Shown here in pieces: positions 42,362 to 52,400 of a stretch of 64,000 nucleotides of DNA (within the stretch, counting starts at the first letter, position 1; each line of letters begins with the position of its first letter). The notes beneath the pieces are model-generated. The model searched no databases. It saw only the letters and a program-made list of their open reading frames with translations, and was not told where the DNA came from. Both the position numbers and the translations under genes were made by a program. This DNA comes from Lachnospiraceae bacterium NC2004 (GTDB taxonomy: Bacteria > Bacillota > Clostridia > Lachnospirales > Lachnospiraceae). The stretch is from contig JHXB01000001.1 of NCBI GenBank assembly GCA_000621905.1, positions 186,001 through 250,000 on the forward strand, written 5' to 3'.

Positions 42362-44128
42362 ATGCCAAGAATAATTAATCGTCAGGAATTAGAGCAAAAG
42401 TTAGAGGAGGTCGACAGAGCTGAGTATTCGCTTTGGATACATCCTCAGTGGGTTAATAAAAGTGTTTCTAAGAGAAAGAGAGAGCTCTTTATAGAATTTT
42501 TAGGACATCAGTTAAATGATGAAAAGTACGAAAGAATGAAGGAGAATATCAAGAAGTATCCTGAACTTTCAGAATTAATAGATGATCTCGTTGACAGAGG
42601 AAGAGGAGAGTTTATCCTTTCTCAGCAGGCGTATGATGCTTTTCGTAAAGCTTGTGTGGCTTACAATGAAGACTCAAGAAAGCAGTATCTTACTAGTGCA
42701 AAGAGGCTCCTTAATGAGTATAACGATATTTTGAAGTATGATCATGGAATTAGTGAGGATGGTAAACCGGTTCCAGGTCCTGAGCCAGGCCTTGAGACAT
42801 TTGCAGCTAATAAAGAGACCAACAGAAAGGCTGTTCATAAGAAGAACCTTGATACCCTTGTTGAAAAGGTATATGATGAGCAGTTTGTTGATCCGTATTC
42901 AATTGATTGGGGAAGCCCTGATGTAACGCTTGATGAATATAAGGCAGCTGCAGCTATTGTGGCAGATAATGGTGTAGATATTTGGAATTATAACTATTCA
43001 TACAAGAAGTGTTTGGATGCTAAGAAAGCTATAGATAATGATATTAATACACTTGCTAATGATGCTGATTTTAGGGGATATGTTAAGGAAGTCCTTTCTA
43101 AGAATGATAAGTCGCTTTTCGAGAAGGATGTATTTAAGTCAGGTTGGGAGAATTATCAGCTTGATCTTAAGAATATGAGAGAGAATACTAAAGATTGGAT
43201 TATGTTTGGTTCTGATCAGGACATGGAGGCTGATTTAAGTACCACCACTGTAGCCCGTGTTAAGGCAGTGGTTAACGTACTCATTTCAGAGACTTATAAA
43301 GGGGGCAAGGTATTCACACAAAGAGATGAGATGGAGGCTTGCGATCATGTGATTGCTAAGGTATTTGCGGGACCTACCTTTGACAAGAATTTACTTGGAT
43401 CAGAGATGGGAGCCGATACTGAAGAAGGAGCATTCATTTTCAATAGTTCTCTTAATCTTCAGGTTAGAGATATGAGAGAGCAGCTTCGCAATGATCCTGT
43501 ATTTAAGCGCACATTAGCAGAGAGAGTTGACAGAAAGTCATTCTTTGATGTGTATAAAGCTAATGTTAAGAAAGAGGTTAACAAGTTTATTAAGGCCGAG
43601 GCAGAGGCTGACAAGGCGTTTGAGAATAATCAAAGCAGAAAGGCTCAGCATGAGAAGTACATGAAAGAGACTCCTGTTAAGTTTACTAAAGCGATGAGAG
43701 ACTTCTACAGTGACATTCAAAGTTTTCTTGAAGATACCAATGGTACTAAGAAACCTTCTAAGTATATGAAGAGGCTTATGAATGCTCTTGATAAGGTTCT
43801 TGACAGGAAGCATGAAACTAAAGTGGCTGATATCAATGAGCTTAACAAGGCTGCACTTTCATACTACAAGGAGAGACAGGGACTCATCTTCTCACCATTT
43901 ACCGATAACGGTAAGGCTAGACTTGATCTCGTTGAGAGCCTTGTAAGATTTACCAACAAGGAGATGAAGGCATACTTAAAGGCAGAGGATGATTTTATTC
44001 ATAACAAGAATAATGTCGCTGAGGCGCCAAAGGTTGAGGAACCTAAGAAGGAAGAACCAAAGAAAGAGGAGATTAAGGCTTCAGGTAAGCGTAAGATTGG
44101 TGGACTTGGACCGAAGGTAATGCTTTAA
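42362..44128 (+). CDS. LPF-3: large charged protein of unknown function
   Basis: 588 residues from the ATG at 42362 (GGAGG at eight bases); the ORF start at 42284 lies on the -10 region and is not real. No signal peptide or membrane helix. Starts MPRIINRQELEQKLEEVDR. Two copies of the group's C-terminal type module: INTLANDADF (I228-F237), followed after an insert by VFKSGWENYQ, and REQLRNDPVFKRTLA (R372 on), followed by SFFDVYKANV. The second matches LPF-6 (LFNRPSVKKTLA) position for position. The tail has PKKEEPKKEE repeats and ends KIGGLGPKVML. No known family. Followed by a strong terminator. Confidence 0.8.
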   Translation: MPRIINRQELEQKLEEVDRAEYSLWIHPQWVNKSVSKRKRELFIEFLGHQLNDEKYERMKENIKKYPELSELIDDLVDRGRGEFILSQQAYDAFRKACVAYNEDSRKQYLTSAKRLLNEYNDILKYDHGISEDGKPVPGPEPGLETFAANKETNRKAVHKKNLDTLVEKVYDEQFVDPYSIDWGSPDVTLDEYKAAAAIVADNGVDIWNYNYSYKKCLDAKKAIDNDINTLANDADFRGYVKEVLSKNDKSLFEKDVFKSGWENYQLDLKNMRENTKDWIMFGSDQDMEADLSTTTVARVKAVVNVLISETYKGGKVFTQRDEMEACDHVIAKVFAGPTFDKNLLGSEMGADTEEGAFIFNSSLNLQVRDMREQLRNDPVFKRTLAERVDRKSFFDVYKANVKKEVNKFIKAEAEADKAFENNQSRKAQHEKYMKETPVKFTKAMRDFYSDIQSFLEDTNGTKKPSKYMKRLMNALDKVLDRKHETKVADINELNKAALSYYKERQGLIFSPFTDNGKARLDLVESLVRFTNKEMKAYLKAEDDFIHNKNNVAEAPKVEEPKKEEPKKEEIKASGKRKIGGLGPKVML

Positions 44129-44155
44129 TTGTACATATAATGTGGTTTAGAATAG

Positions 44156-44182
44156 GCAGGTGTCGTATGACACCTGCTTATT
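44156..44182 (+). terminator. Intrinsic terminator after LPF-3
   Basis: GCAGGTGTC and GACACCTGC stem with TTATT after it. Confidence 0.75.
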
Positions 44183-44186
44183 CGTT

Positions 44187-44222
44187 ATTGTTGCGCTTTT
44201 GTTGCGGATAATATGGTATAAT
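44187..44222 (+). promoter_or_regulatory. LPF promoter 4 (direct repeats plus -10)
   Basis: ATTGTTGCG (44187-44195) and TTTGTTGCG (44198-44206): eight identical bases at an 11-bp period, then 10 bp and TATAAT (44217-44222). The clearest copy. Confidence 0.85.
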
Positions 44223-44225
44223 TGA

Positions 44226-44256
44226 TGATGAGGAACGAAGTGACGAAGGATCTTTG
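44226..44256. repeat. Partial family A repeat in the LPF-4 leader
   Basis: GAGGAACGAAGTGACGAAGG and ATCTTTGG, a reverse-oriented part of family A, inside the presumed 5' untranslated region of LPF-4 (about 130 bases long). Confidence 0.55.
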
Positions 44257-44356
44257 GCATTCGATAGAATGCCAATTAGAAGTCTAAATCTCAAAAAAAT
44301 GAAGACAAAGCGTTTAAAGTACATTTTTAGTTGTATTTACATAGGAGGATAGTAAT

Positions 44357-47300
44357 ATGCCAGAGGGAAGATATATAAAAGAAAAAGACGAGGAAATAAT
44401 TTTTAATTTTTATACTACGCAGGGCGATCTTATGGATATGGCATCCATCACTGCAAATAAGGATACCAGGAATACTGCCACGCTTAACGGGGTAAGCTTT
44501 TCTGATAGATTCAAGGATTTATTTCAAGAAGGCGGCTGGACGAACAATCTTCAGAACAATATGTTGCTGACGGCAATATATGCGTGTGCCAATGAAAATG
44601 TTTACTTTGACGGTATGCTTCAGAGACTTGTTGATAAGATTAGCGATATTCGTCCGGTGGACAGAATGGCACAGAATAACATGCTTAAGTTATTTATGGA
44701 TGACATTAATATTTATGCTCCATACAGTGATAAGATTGCTTCACTGGCTAAGTATGTGGATTTCCTGATTAATGCGAACAATCAGGTTCTTAAGGAAGAT
44801 GGATATATCGTAGATGAAGAGGATTATCAGAAGAAGATTGATAAGCACAATAAGGATTTAGAGGTTGGCGCTAAGTATAGAGAAGCAAGAGATATCCTTA
44901 TCAAGAACGGGTGGGATTTTAAGGCACATCCTGAGGATGAAGAGTTTTTAAGAGCTGTTTTTGACATGGCAAGAGGCAATAGTGAGATAGAAAATGAAGT
45001 CCATTCAGTATTCATTGATTACGCTATCGGCCATAAGATATATAACGCGGTTGACAGAGATAATGCTTATAAGTATTTTCTTGATTATATTAATGAAAAG
45101 CACCTTGATACTCATGGTTTAATGGTAGATACAGTCAATTTCGCTAACGGAATTAGAGAGGGTTCTAAAGGGTTGGTCGAAGAGACTGCTCGTATGACAG
45201 CCCAGACTACGGACCTTTTTACTATCATTACTGAGATTAACAATACGGTCAATAAAAGAGGATTTATTGAGAGCCAGAAGGGCTTCAGTGAGGGTGATGA
45301 CAAGTTCTACAATTCGTTTTTCATCAATGAAACGGATTTTAAGAATTCAGGTAATATATTTGACGCAGTGTTTGGCAAGTTGATCAGCCAGCAGAAGAAG
45401 CTTTCTGATAAAGCGGCTTCCATGAGCGAGCTCGAGCTTATTGCTGATACATTTAAGATTGTAAAGGGCAATAATGAGCCTATGGACCTTGTGAAAGAGG
45501 TTAAAGAGAGACTTATAAAGGCTGATATGTATATGGACCCTGATGAAGAGCTGATCCTTGATGAGGAGAGACAGTCAAGAATTGACGCTAATCAGAAGAA
45601 TATGGTAGCACTGGCTAAGGCCTACATTCTCCATGAGGTTCAGAATAAGGATACCAAGCTTTTCTTTGAGCCATACCTTGCAGACAATAAGTATACAAGT
45701 AATGATCCTGTAGCTTGTTATTTGGATATTAATCATCCTAATCGTATCAAGCTTAGTGACCTTGACGCCAATAAAGTACAGCACGATACGGCGATTCTTG
45801 AGGGATATCTTGAGGATGCGGGAATGCTATATGGTGACCAGTATCATCGCTATGTTATGGGAGCGTTTAATTCTAAGCAGCAGGTAAGGATTCGCGACCG
45901 CGGTCAGAGAATCGGAGCTTTCACTTTGGAAGAATTTACCGAGGATCTTAAGGATAACGGATGGGATTTTGAGCATTATCCTACAGACGAGAACTATGCT
46001 ATCATGATCTTCAATGCATATGATCGTTTGAGTAGAGGATATGGGGCTTTGGAGAACTGCGGTGAGAAGCTTCTTAGTACCAAGATTAACGGTATGTATC
46101 AGAGAAATGAAGTTCTTCGCGCGATGTATAACGAGCTTAAAGACTTTAGAGACGATAAGACTATAGATGCAATCTGTGATTACATTCAGGCAGATCTTAA
46201 CGAGACAAGAGTTTTAGAAGCGACCGACAGGGTTAAGAAAGTTCAGCCTGTAGCATTTTACAACAATAACGTCTATATTGCTGATGTCAACTATATGGAC
46301 TTGAGTGATATTATGACCAGAAACGGATGGTCACAGTATGAGGTCAGAGTAGGCGAGTTAATTAACAGAATATACAATGCGTGCGATGTAAGTTACCAGA
46401 ACGGTAATCTAAGCGAGGAGTTATTTAATGCGTTGCAGTTTGGCGTTAATGCGCTTAAGAGTCTTCCTGCCAATATTTCAGCGGATGAGATTTCAAGATT
46501 CTATTCTGATTTTAGAAAGAAGATAGAACCGTTTAAGGGTATAGAGGGCGTTGATAGTTTAGATGAATATCTAATGTTACTTGATTTAGAGGCGGTTCAA
46601 ATTGATCGTGCAGATAAAGAGCAGAAGAATGCTGTTGACGAACCGGAGAATTTTTTTACTGTGAGTGGCGGAATATTTGACAATGATATTCCAAGCGCTG
46701 TGATTGATAAGGAGATAGAGAATAACGTAAAAGATATAGTTAATGATAAGGGTGTCGTTGAGGGAATTAACAGTAACGGTTACCTTTACAGCGTTTCTAA
46801 CCTTAACATCAAGAATACTACTGCCGGTAATGACAATGTTATCGCGGTAGATCAGGGTGTTGAGAACAACTTTATGAACGATAGTGATTTTGATGCGGAT
46901 ACATTTGAATTCGAAGACAGAGACGGCAATCGTTTTGCTGATGATGTCAATGATGATATAAACGGTTATCCTGAGCAGGAGAGATTCCTTAGAGAGTATA
47001 ATGACTTTAAACACATGAGGAAAGAATTCTTAGGTGAGTTAGAGGAGATTAAGTTAAGTCTTCTTTCTACTGCTAAGCAGAGAAATAAAGGTTTAGGAGA
47101 GGAAGGCTCAGGTACTACTCTTTATAAGAATATGGCTAAGTCTTTACAAGAGGCTATGGATGTACTTAGCGATTTCTCAAGCAGTGCGGACAAGGTTAAA
47201 GAGGCGTTAAGCACATTTAAGGATAACTCCGCTAAGTACTTTAAGGAAAGAAAGAGTATATTTGGCAAGAGAGGAGACGGCAATATAAGATTTTTAGCTT

Positions 47301-48229
47301 CCGAGAAGGGCGCAAGGATTGCTGACAGGTTTATCACAATGTATGATAAACAGCTTTCTAATCTTAAGGATAGTGGCAAAGATGTTAGAATCGGGGTTGA
47401 TGTACATAATGTATCGGAGAAGAGCATCACTCTTGAGTGTGGTAAGCTCTTAGGAGTTAATTCCGAGAAACGCATTGGAAGACAGGGACCTGCTGAGCTT
47501 ACTGATAAGTACAATGCTTTAAAGGAGCAGGCTGAGCTTGTTGCTGAGATTAATAAGGCTTGCAAGACTAAAAAGACTGATCCTGCTACTGAGTATATCA
47601 GAAAGTCTATGGTTGAAAGGGCTTTAAAGAGTAACCTTGGCAATGTGGAGAAACTTAAGATCAGACAGGAACTTACCGGTAGCACTATTAAGAATAAGAT
47701 TAAAGAACTCAAGAATAACAAGGTATTTAGTACATGGGCTAAGAAGAATACCAATGACTTATTTAAGAGTTGGAATAATCTTATTAAAGCTGCTAAGACT
47801 GTTTCGGATAAAAGCAGTGATGCTATTAATGCGATGACAGGTGAGTTTGGCACGATTGGAGATTATGTTAATCAGAATGAGAAGGCTGTAGGTAAATCTG
47901 CCGAGAATTACGAGAGACTTGCTAAAGCTGTGGTTAATCAGTTTATCGCAAAAGATTCTAAGTACGCGCAAGCGTTGGTAAGTGATGCATTCTTAAATAA
48001 TAAGAATGTGTATGATATGAGAGATGATTATATCAAGCAGGTTGCGAATTATTTCCAGAAGGAGAAGATTCTTGAAAAGAAGGGAATTACAGTTGAAAAG
48101 CTTAATAGGTCCATTGAAAGTGGGGCGCTTATAAAGAGCGCTATTAAGAATGTTAAGCCTAAAGCGATTAAAGAGCCGAAGACTAAAGAAAATACTAAAG
48201 CCAAGACTCAGAATGTAGCAGGGAAATAA
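44357..48229 (+). CDS. LPF-4: large protein with four NGW repeats
   Basis: 1290 residues, AGGAGG upstream of the ATG. No signal peptide or membrane helix. Four copies of a roughly 45-residue unit centred on Asn/Gly-Gly-Trp are visible: LFQEGGWTNN (W61), LIKNGWDFKAHPEDEEF (W186), LKDNGWDFEHYPTDENY (W536) and MTRNGWSQYEV (W658), each followed by an aliphatic helix. An acidic, Asn-rich linker spans about 770-880. Near the C-terminus IKELKNNKVFSTWAKKN (I1115 on), then LFKSW, aligns without gaps to LPF-5. The basic tail ends KTQNVAGK. No known family. Followed by an inverted-repeat element rather than a simple terminator. Confidence 0.8.
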   Translation: MPEGRYIKEKDEEIIFNFYTTQGDLMDMASITANKDTRNTATLNGVSFSDRFKDLFQEGGWTNNLQNNMLLTAIYACANENVYFDGMLQRLVDKISDIRPVDRMAQNNMLKLFMDDINIYAPYSDKIASLAKYVDFLINANNQVLKEDGYIVDEEDYQKKIDKHNKDLEVGAKYREARDILIKNGWDFKAHPEDEEFLRAVFDMARGNSEIENEVHSVFIDYAIGHKIYNAVDRDNAYKYFLDYINEKHLDTHGLMVDTVNFANGIREGSKGLVEETARMTAQTTDLFTIITEINNTVNKRGFIESQKGFSEGDDKFYNSFFINETDFKNSGNIFDAVFGKLISQQKKLSDKAASMSELELIADTFKIVKGNNEPMDLVKEVKERLIKADMYMDPDEELILDEERQSRIDANQKNMVALAKAYILHEVQNKDTKLFFEPYLADNKYTSNDPVACYLDINHPNRIKLSDLDANKVQHDTAILEGYLEDAGMLYGDQYHRYVMGAFNSKQQVRIRDRGQRIGAFTLEEFTEDLKDNGWDFEHYPTDENYAIMIFNAYDRLSRGYGALENCGEKLLSTKINGMYQRNEVLRAMYNELKDFRDDKTIDAICDYIQADLNETRVLEATDRVKKVQPVAFYNNNVYIADVNYMDLSDIMTRNGWSQYEVRVGELINRIYNACDVSYQNGNLSEELFNALQFGVNALKSLPANISADEISRFYSDFRKKIEPFKGIEGVDSLDEYLMLLDLEAVQIDRADKEQKNAVDEPENFFTVSGGIFDNDIPSAVIDKEIENNVKDIVNDKGVVEGINSNGYLYSVSNLNIKNTTAGNDNVIAVDQGVENNFMNDSDFDADTFEFEDRDGNRFADDVNDDINGYPEQERFLREYNDFKHMRKEFLGELEEIKLSLLSTAKQRNKGLGEEGSGTTLYKNMAKSLQEAMDVLSDFSSSADKVKEALSTFKDNSAKYFKERKSIFGKRGDGNIRFLASEKGARIADRFITMYDKQLSNLKDSGKDVRIGVDVHNVSEKSITLECGKLLGVNSEKRIGRQGPAELTDKYNALKEQAELVAEINKACKTKKTDPATEYIRKSMVERALKSNLGNVEKLKIRQELTGSTIKNKIKELKNNKVFSTWAKKNTNDLFKSWNNLIKAAKTVSDKSSDAINAMTGEFGTIGDYVNQNEKAVGKSAENYERLAKAVVNQFIAKDSKYAQALVSDAFLNNKNVYDMRDDYIKQVANYFQKEKILEKKGITVEKLNRSIESGALIKSAIKNVKPKAIKEPKTKENTKAKTQNVAGK

Positions 48230-48234
48230 TTGAC

Positions 48235-48378
48235 GCACCCGGCAACACTATGCTACGTCGGACCCGCTCTCGCTTCGGCAAAAACGTAGCGGTACTAAAT
48301 TCGCACTCCTGAAAGTCGTGCTTATTAAGTACCGACGTTTTTACAGAGTCCGACTTAAGCATATGTGTAACCGTGTGC
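48235..48378. repeat. 144-bp imperfect inverted repeat, MITE-like or structured RNA
   Basis: Nested inverted words: GCACCCGG/CCGTGTGC, ATGCT/AGCAT, GTCGGAC/GTCCGAC, AAAAACGT/ACGTTTTT, GGTACT/AGTACC and GCAC/GTGC around a small loop. It has no coding frame of note. Confidence 0.7.
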
Positions 48379-48400
48379 TGTGTGTATAAATTGAGCCATG

Positions 48401-48427
48401 TCATTCTGAGCGAAGCGAAGAATCTTC
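48401..48427. repeat. Dispersed repeat, family A, copy 5 (half)
   Basis: GTCATTCTGAGCGAAGCGAA followed by GAATCTT, the consensus left half. Confidence 0.8.
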
Positions 48428-48461
48428 AAAAGACAGTTAAGTTTAGGCTTAACTGTCTTTT
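48428..48461 (+). terminator. Intrinsic terminator
   Basis: AAAAGACAGTTAAG, loop, CTTAACTGTCTTTT: a 14-bp perfect stem. Confidence 0.85.
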
Positions 48462-48524
48462 GTTTATGTGAGATCTATGGTATAATATTTAAATGTGATT
48501 AACGATGGTTAAAGAGGTTTATGT

Positions 48525-49286
48525 ATGATGAAGAATAATAGTTTATTTACGAGAATACTAGCGTTTGCAGTGGTGATATCGCTGGTGGTGTCCACACCCG
48601 CAACCCAGGCTAGCGCCGCGTGCAATCTCCCCAACAAGATTATTCATGCTTGCGGTAGGTATAACGGTCAAGCTTACACCAATTCGCTAGAGGCTTTAGA
48701 CAACACATTAAAACACAAGGTTAAGGCGATAGAGGTTGATCTTAGTTACACATCCGACGGGTATCTTATTGGTGGGCATTATACTACCGGGCGCTTAGCT
48801 TATGTTCAGAGCTTAGTTGATTATACGGTACTTACGGCTGATGTGCTCTTAGAGAAACTTAGCGATAGAGACGAAATCTACTTAATTGTCGACTCTAAGT
48901 GTGGCAATATAGCTCGTGTGTATCGTGATTTGGTTAAGATATGCGAGGAGAATAGCTACACTACGCTGGCTGACAGGATTGTTCCTCAGATTTACTCTGA
49001 AGAGGATTATGATGCAATCAGCTTAGTATATGATTTTAAGGAGTATATATTCACTCTTTACAGGGTTGCCGGGAAGAATACGAGCAAATATAAGTCAATC
49101 GCGAAGTTTTGCAAGAAACATCACATTAAAACAGTCACTATTCCAAAGGCATACGTTAAGAAGAGTGTCTGTAAGATATTTAAAAAGCAAGGGTTAAAGG
49201 TGTTTACCCATACGGTTAACACCAAAAAGCAGGTCAAAAAGTACAAGAAGATGGGTGTTTACGGGGTTTATACGGACAAATGCTAA
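48525..49286 (+). CDS. Secreted glycerophosphodiester phosphodiesterase-like protein
   Basis: 253 residues. Signal peptide to about residue 31 (VSTPATQASA). The GDPD/PI-PLC barrel start is present: IIHACGRYNGQAYTNSLEAL (His41 in place of the HRG motif), then KAIEVDLSYTSDGYLIGGHY with the metal-binding Glu70 and Asp72 and a second His85. The usual HRG is HAC and the usual HD pair is HY, so catalysis may be altered. The barrel continues to LKVFTHTVNTKKQVKKYKKMGVYGVYTDKC, the typical C-terminal strand. Probably cleaves phosphodiesters such as glycerophosphodiesters or teichoic acid outside the cell. It sits between two LPF genes and has no LPF-type promoter. Confidence 0.8.
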   Translation: MMKNNSLFTRILAFAVVISLVVSTPATQASAACNLPNKIIHACGRYNGQAYTNSLEALDNTLKHKVKAIEVDLSYTSDGYLIGGHYTTGRLAYVQSLVDYTVLTADVLLEKLSDRDEIYLIVDSKCGNIARVYRDLVKICEENSYTTLADRIVPQIYSEEDYDAISLVYDFKEYIFTLYRVAGKNTSKYKSIAKFCKKHHIKTVTIPKAYVKKSVCKIFKKQGLKVFTHTVNTKKQVKKYKKMGVYGVYTDKC

Positions 49287-49297
49287 ATTCTTTTTTG

Positions 49298-49333
49298 GTT
49301 GTTGCGCTTTTGTTGTAGGGTTGATGGTATTAT
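49298..49333 (+). promoter_or_regulatory. LPF promoter 5 (direct repeats plus -10)
   Basis: GTTGTTGCG (49298-49306) and TTTGTTGTA (49309-49317), 11-bp period, 10 bp, TATTAT (49328-49333). It begins 12 bp after the GDPD-like gene stop. Confidence 0.78.
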
Positions 49334-49425
49334 GGATTTGTGGTTAGTATAATGGCTAACCGGATGATAACTATTGAACTAAACCCTAAGGGGTATATAT
49401 AGCATTTATACAGGAGGTATGTATT

Positions 49426-52400
49426 ATGAAAGAAGTAGAAGTAATGAATGAGTTGAATTTAGGTAATGACAAGGTTATTGATTATACAATAACTCAGATT
49501 AATCCATTGGAGTTTTTCCCTCTTAACTCGACAGCATTTAAGACCACCATGAAGAAGGCAGGCGTAGCTAATATTGAAAGTGTCGACGCAATGAGAGGTT
49601 TATTTATAACATGGCTTATCGGTGTTAAGAAGAATGGAGAAGCTCAGATTACAACCGCAGATGTAATCAGAATCAGCAAGATGTCTAAAGAGGATAAGCT
49701 TAAGCTCGGAAATGAATTCGTGGACTTCTTTAACAAGCGTCCTGTATACGGTGCGGGTATTAGCACGGAGGATGTTAAGTCTCATCTTAGAGATTACGCT
49801 AAGATGGTCTACAATTCAAGAAAGCAGATATTCTTTAAAGAGGATTTAAAGACTCCTGCTAATATTAAGATTAAGAACGAGGCTACTTACGAGAACATGA
49901 GAAAGGATGTATTCGGATTTGTAGCGGAGATGGAATATGGTCTTGATGGAGTTTTTAGCAACTGGACCAACTGTGATAACAGAAAGAGCGATGTTAATCC
50001 TAACGGAATCAACATGAACAAGGCTTTTATGGAGGGTTACGGTGCTAAGGATAAGAATGATTTTAAGTCAGGCATGAGAGTACATGAGTCTGATCTTAAC
50101 AAGGCCAAGGTTGTTAAGTCGATGGGTAAGATTACCAAACTTTTAGAAGACAAGAATCTCCCGGAAGAGCAGAAGATTCACCTTATCAATGTAGGTAATC
50201 ATATGCCTTCTAAGGAAGAGCGCTTTGATCCCGATAATGAGGAAGTGATTAAGCCGGAGATTCCTAAAGGATACGTTATTCCTAAACCGCTTTCTGTCGA
50301 GTATGTCGTTCAAAATTACGGCATGATTTCGGGAGATATTATGGAGACGTTGGTTAATTCCGTTCCTTCTAAAGAAGGTGGAACAGCATTCCAGAAATCA
50401 AATAAAGGTGCTATTGAAGCAATTCAAAAATACAATGAGTCTCATACTAAGGCGGTTGAGAACGCACTTAACATTGTTGCACACAATGACAATTCATTTG
50501 TAATGAATATCGAGATTAATAAAGGAAACCGCTTTAAGAAGGGGCTTGATCTTACTGATGTTACAGACAAAGAACTTGATGAGGCGGCTGAAGCATTTGA
50601 TGAGCTTTATACTCCTATTAATCAGGTTGAGATTATGTCTATCTCAAGCAGTAAAATTCAGGATATAATTGACAACATTACAATTAACGGACGTAGTGCA
50701 AGAGAGATAGCTGAAGAACAGTTAGCCGGCAAAGATGCGCCTTACAGTAAGAAGATTAAATACGCCAAGGCTATAGCATTAAGAGCATATGCTAATCCGG
50801 AGCTTCATCTTTTCTATGCATGTTCTAAGAGTACTGTTAATCCAACATATAACATGTACTCTACCGGAGGAAATGTTGACTTTAACGAGATCAAGGATAG
50901 TGTTGCTATTAAACCTGAGGATATCAAGATTGGCTTAAAGTACGATGTTAAAGCGGGCGAGAAGGTTAATAAAGATACCAAGCTTACTGCAACCAAGGAG
51001 CCGAATGCTAAGATTCCACTTCCTAACTATGGTGTGGAGGTTAAGCCTGAGATTAAGGATGTCAAGATTGATGTTCTTCCTCAGCTTGGAGAGAATATTA
51101 ATGAGATTATAGTAAATGCACCTAATCAGAATAACATTAATAATAACATTAATAATAACATTAATAATGATATTAATGATAATGTAAACGAAAAGCAGAT
51201 TCCTAACGAGCAGGGCATTGCCGTTGACCCTAAGGATGTAGAGTTCTACAACGCATTTTTGAAGTATGAAGAGTCCATTAAAGGTGCTGTTGATTGGCTT
51301 ACAGAGATTAAAGCTTACTTGAGACAGGCTCAGGCTAATGAAGAGGCTAACTTTGGTAGCGATGTTGTGGAAGGTGATCAAAGATATCAGGAATTCACTG
51401 AGGATATACAGGAAGCAATAGATGGATTAAGAAACGGAACGGTACCATCATATGCGCTTGCTCGTAATATATCTACTCTTATGAAAAAAGCTGATGATTA
51501 TATCAATGATTCATTTATCTATGCCGACGGATATCATGGAAGACCAAATGTAGCGGCAATAGATATTGTGAATAATGGTCAGGTTAAGCAGATAACCTTG
51601 TATGACGCAAGGCTTGCATTGTCATCGGCCGGAAGTAAACGCTATGAGAACAATGAGCGTAAACCATATGGTAACTTGAGTACTGATGAGCTTTTAGAAA
51701 AAGTTTCTGAGATTGAAGCTAAATACACTAAAAACGGTAAACTTATACCAGCGTTTGAAGCGGCTGTTAAAAAGCCTGATATTAAGGAGATGTACAAGAT
51801 ATCAGCTAAGCAGATTGCTATTCAGAACAAGCTTAAGAAGGTTTCTAAGACAATGGTTACTAATTTTGAGTACACCAAGAAGAAGACTCCTGATGCATAC
51901 CTTAAGATGTCTAATAAGAGAACCGCTACGGCTATTGCAAGATGGATTGTTACCAAGAATTTCTTAGAGAAGGTATATGATCCAAATGTGACTTTAGACC
52001 AGCTTAATCAGTTATCTGAGGTTAGCGTTAAGTCGTTAAAGTCAGAGATTAAGAAGTTATATAAGAATGCAGCGTTTAAGAGCATTGTTAAGAATCACCC
52101 AGAAAAGGCTTTCAGCATTTGGGAGACATATCAGAAGGATACATTGTTTGAGAAGAGGTATCAGGAGACGATGGTGTCTCCAGGCGGTGATCCTATGACT
52201 GAGGATGATATAATTGGCAAAATGTTCCCTAACGGTGATGTTCAGGATTTATATGATTTCAAGTCTATAGATAGAGCTGAAGAAGATTTTGCGAAATATG
52301 CCGTTTATAAGGCGTTAAAGAGTCCTGCCAATACTAAGTTAAGAAAACTTTTGATGGCTGCTGACGAGACTGTTATGAATGATACCATTGATAAGATTGC

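Noticed and set aside
47122-47853. Minus-strand ORF of 243 codons antisense to LPF-4
   Set aside because: Leu/Ser-rich antisense of a Lys/Glu-rich gene; no ribosome-binding site and no family resemblance.
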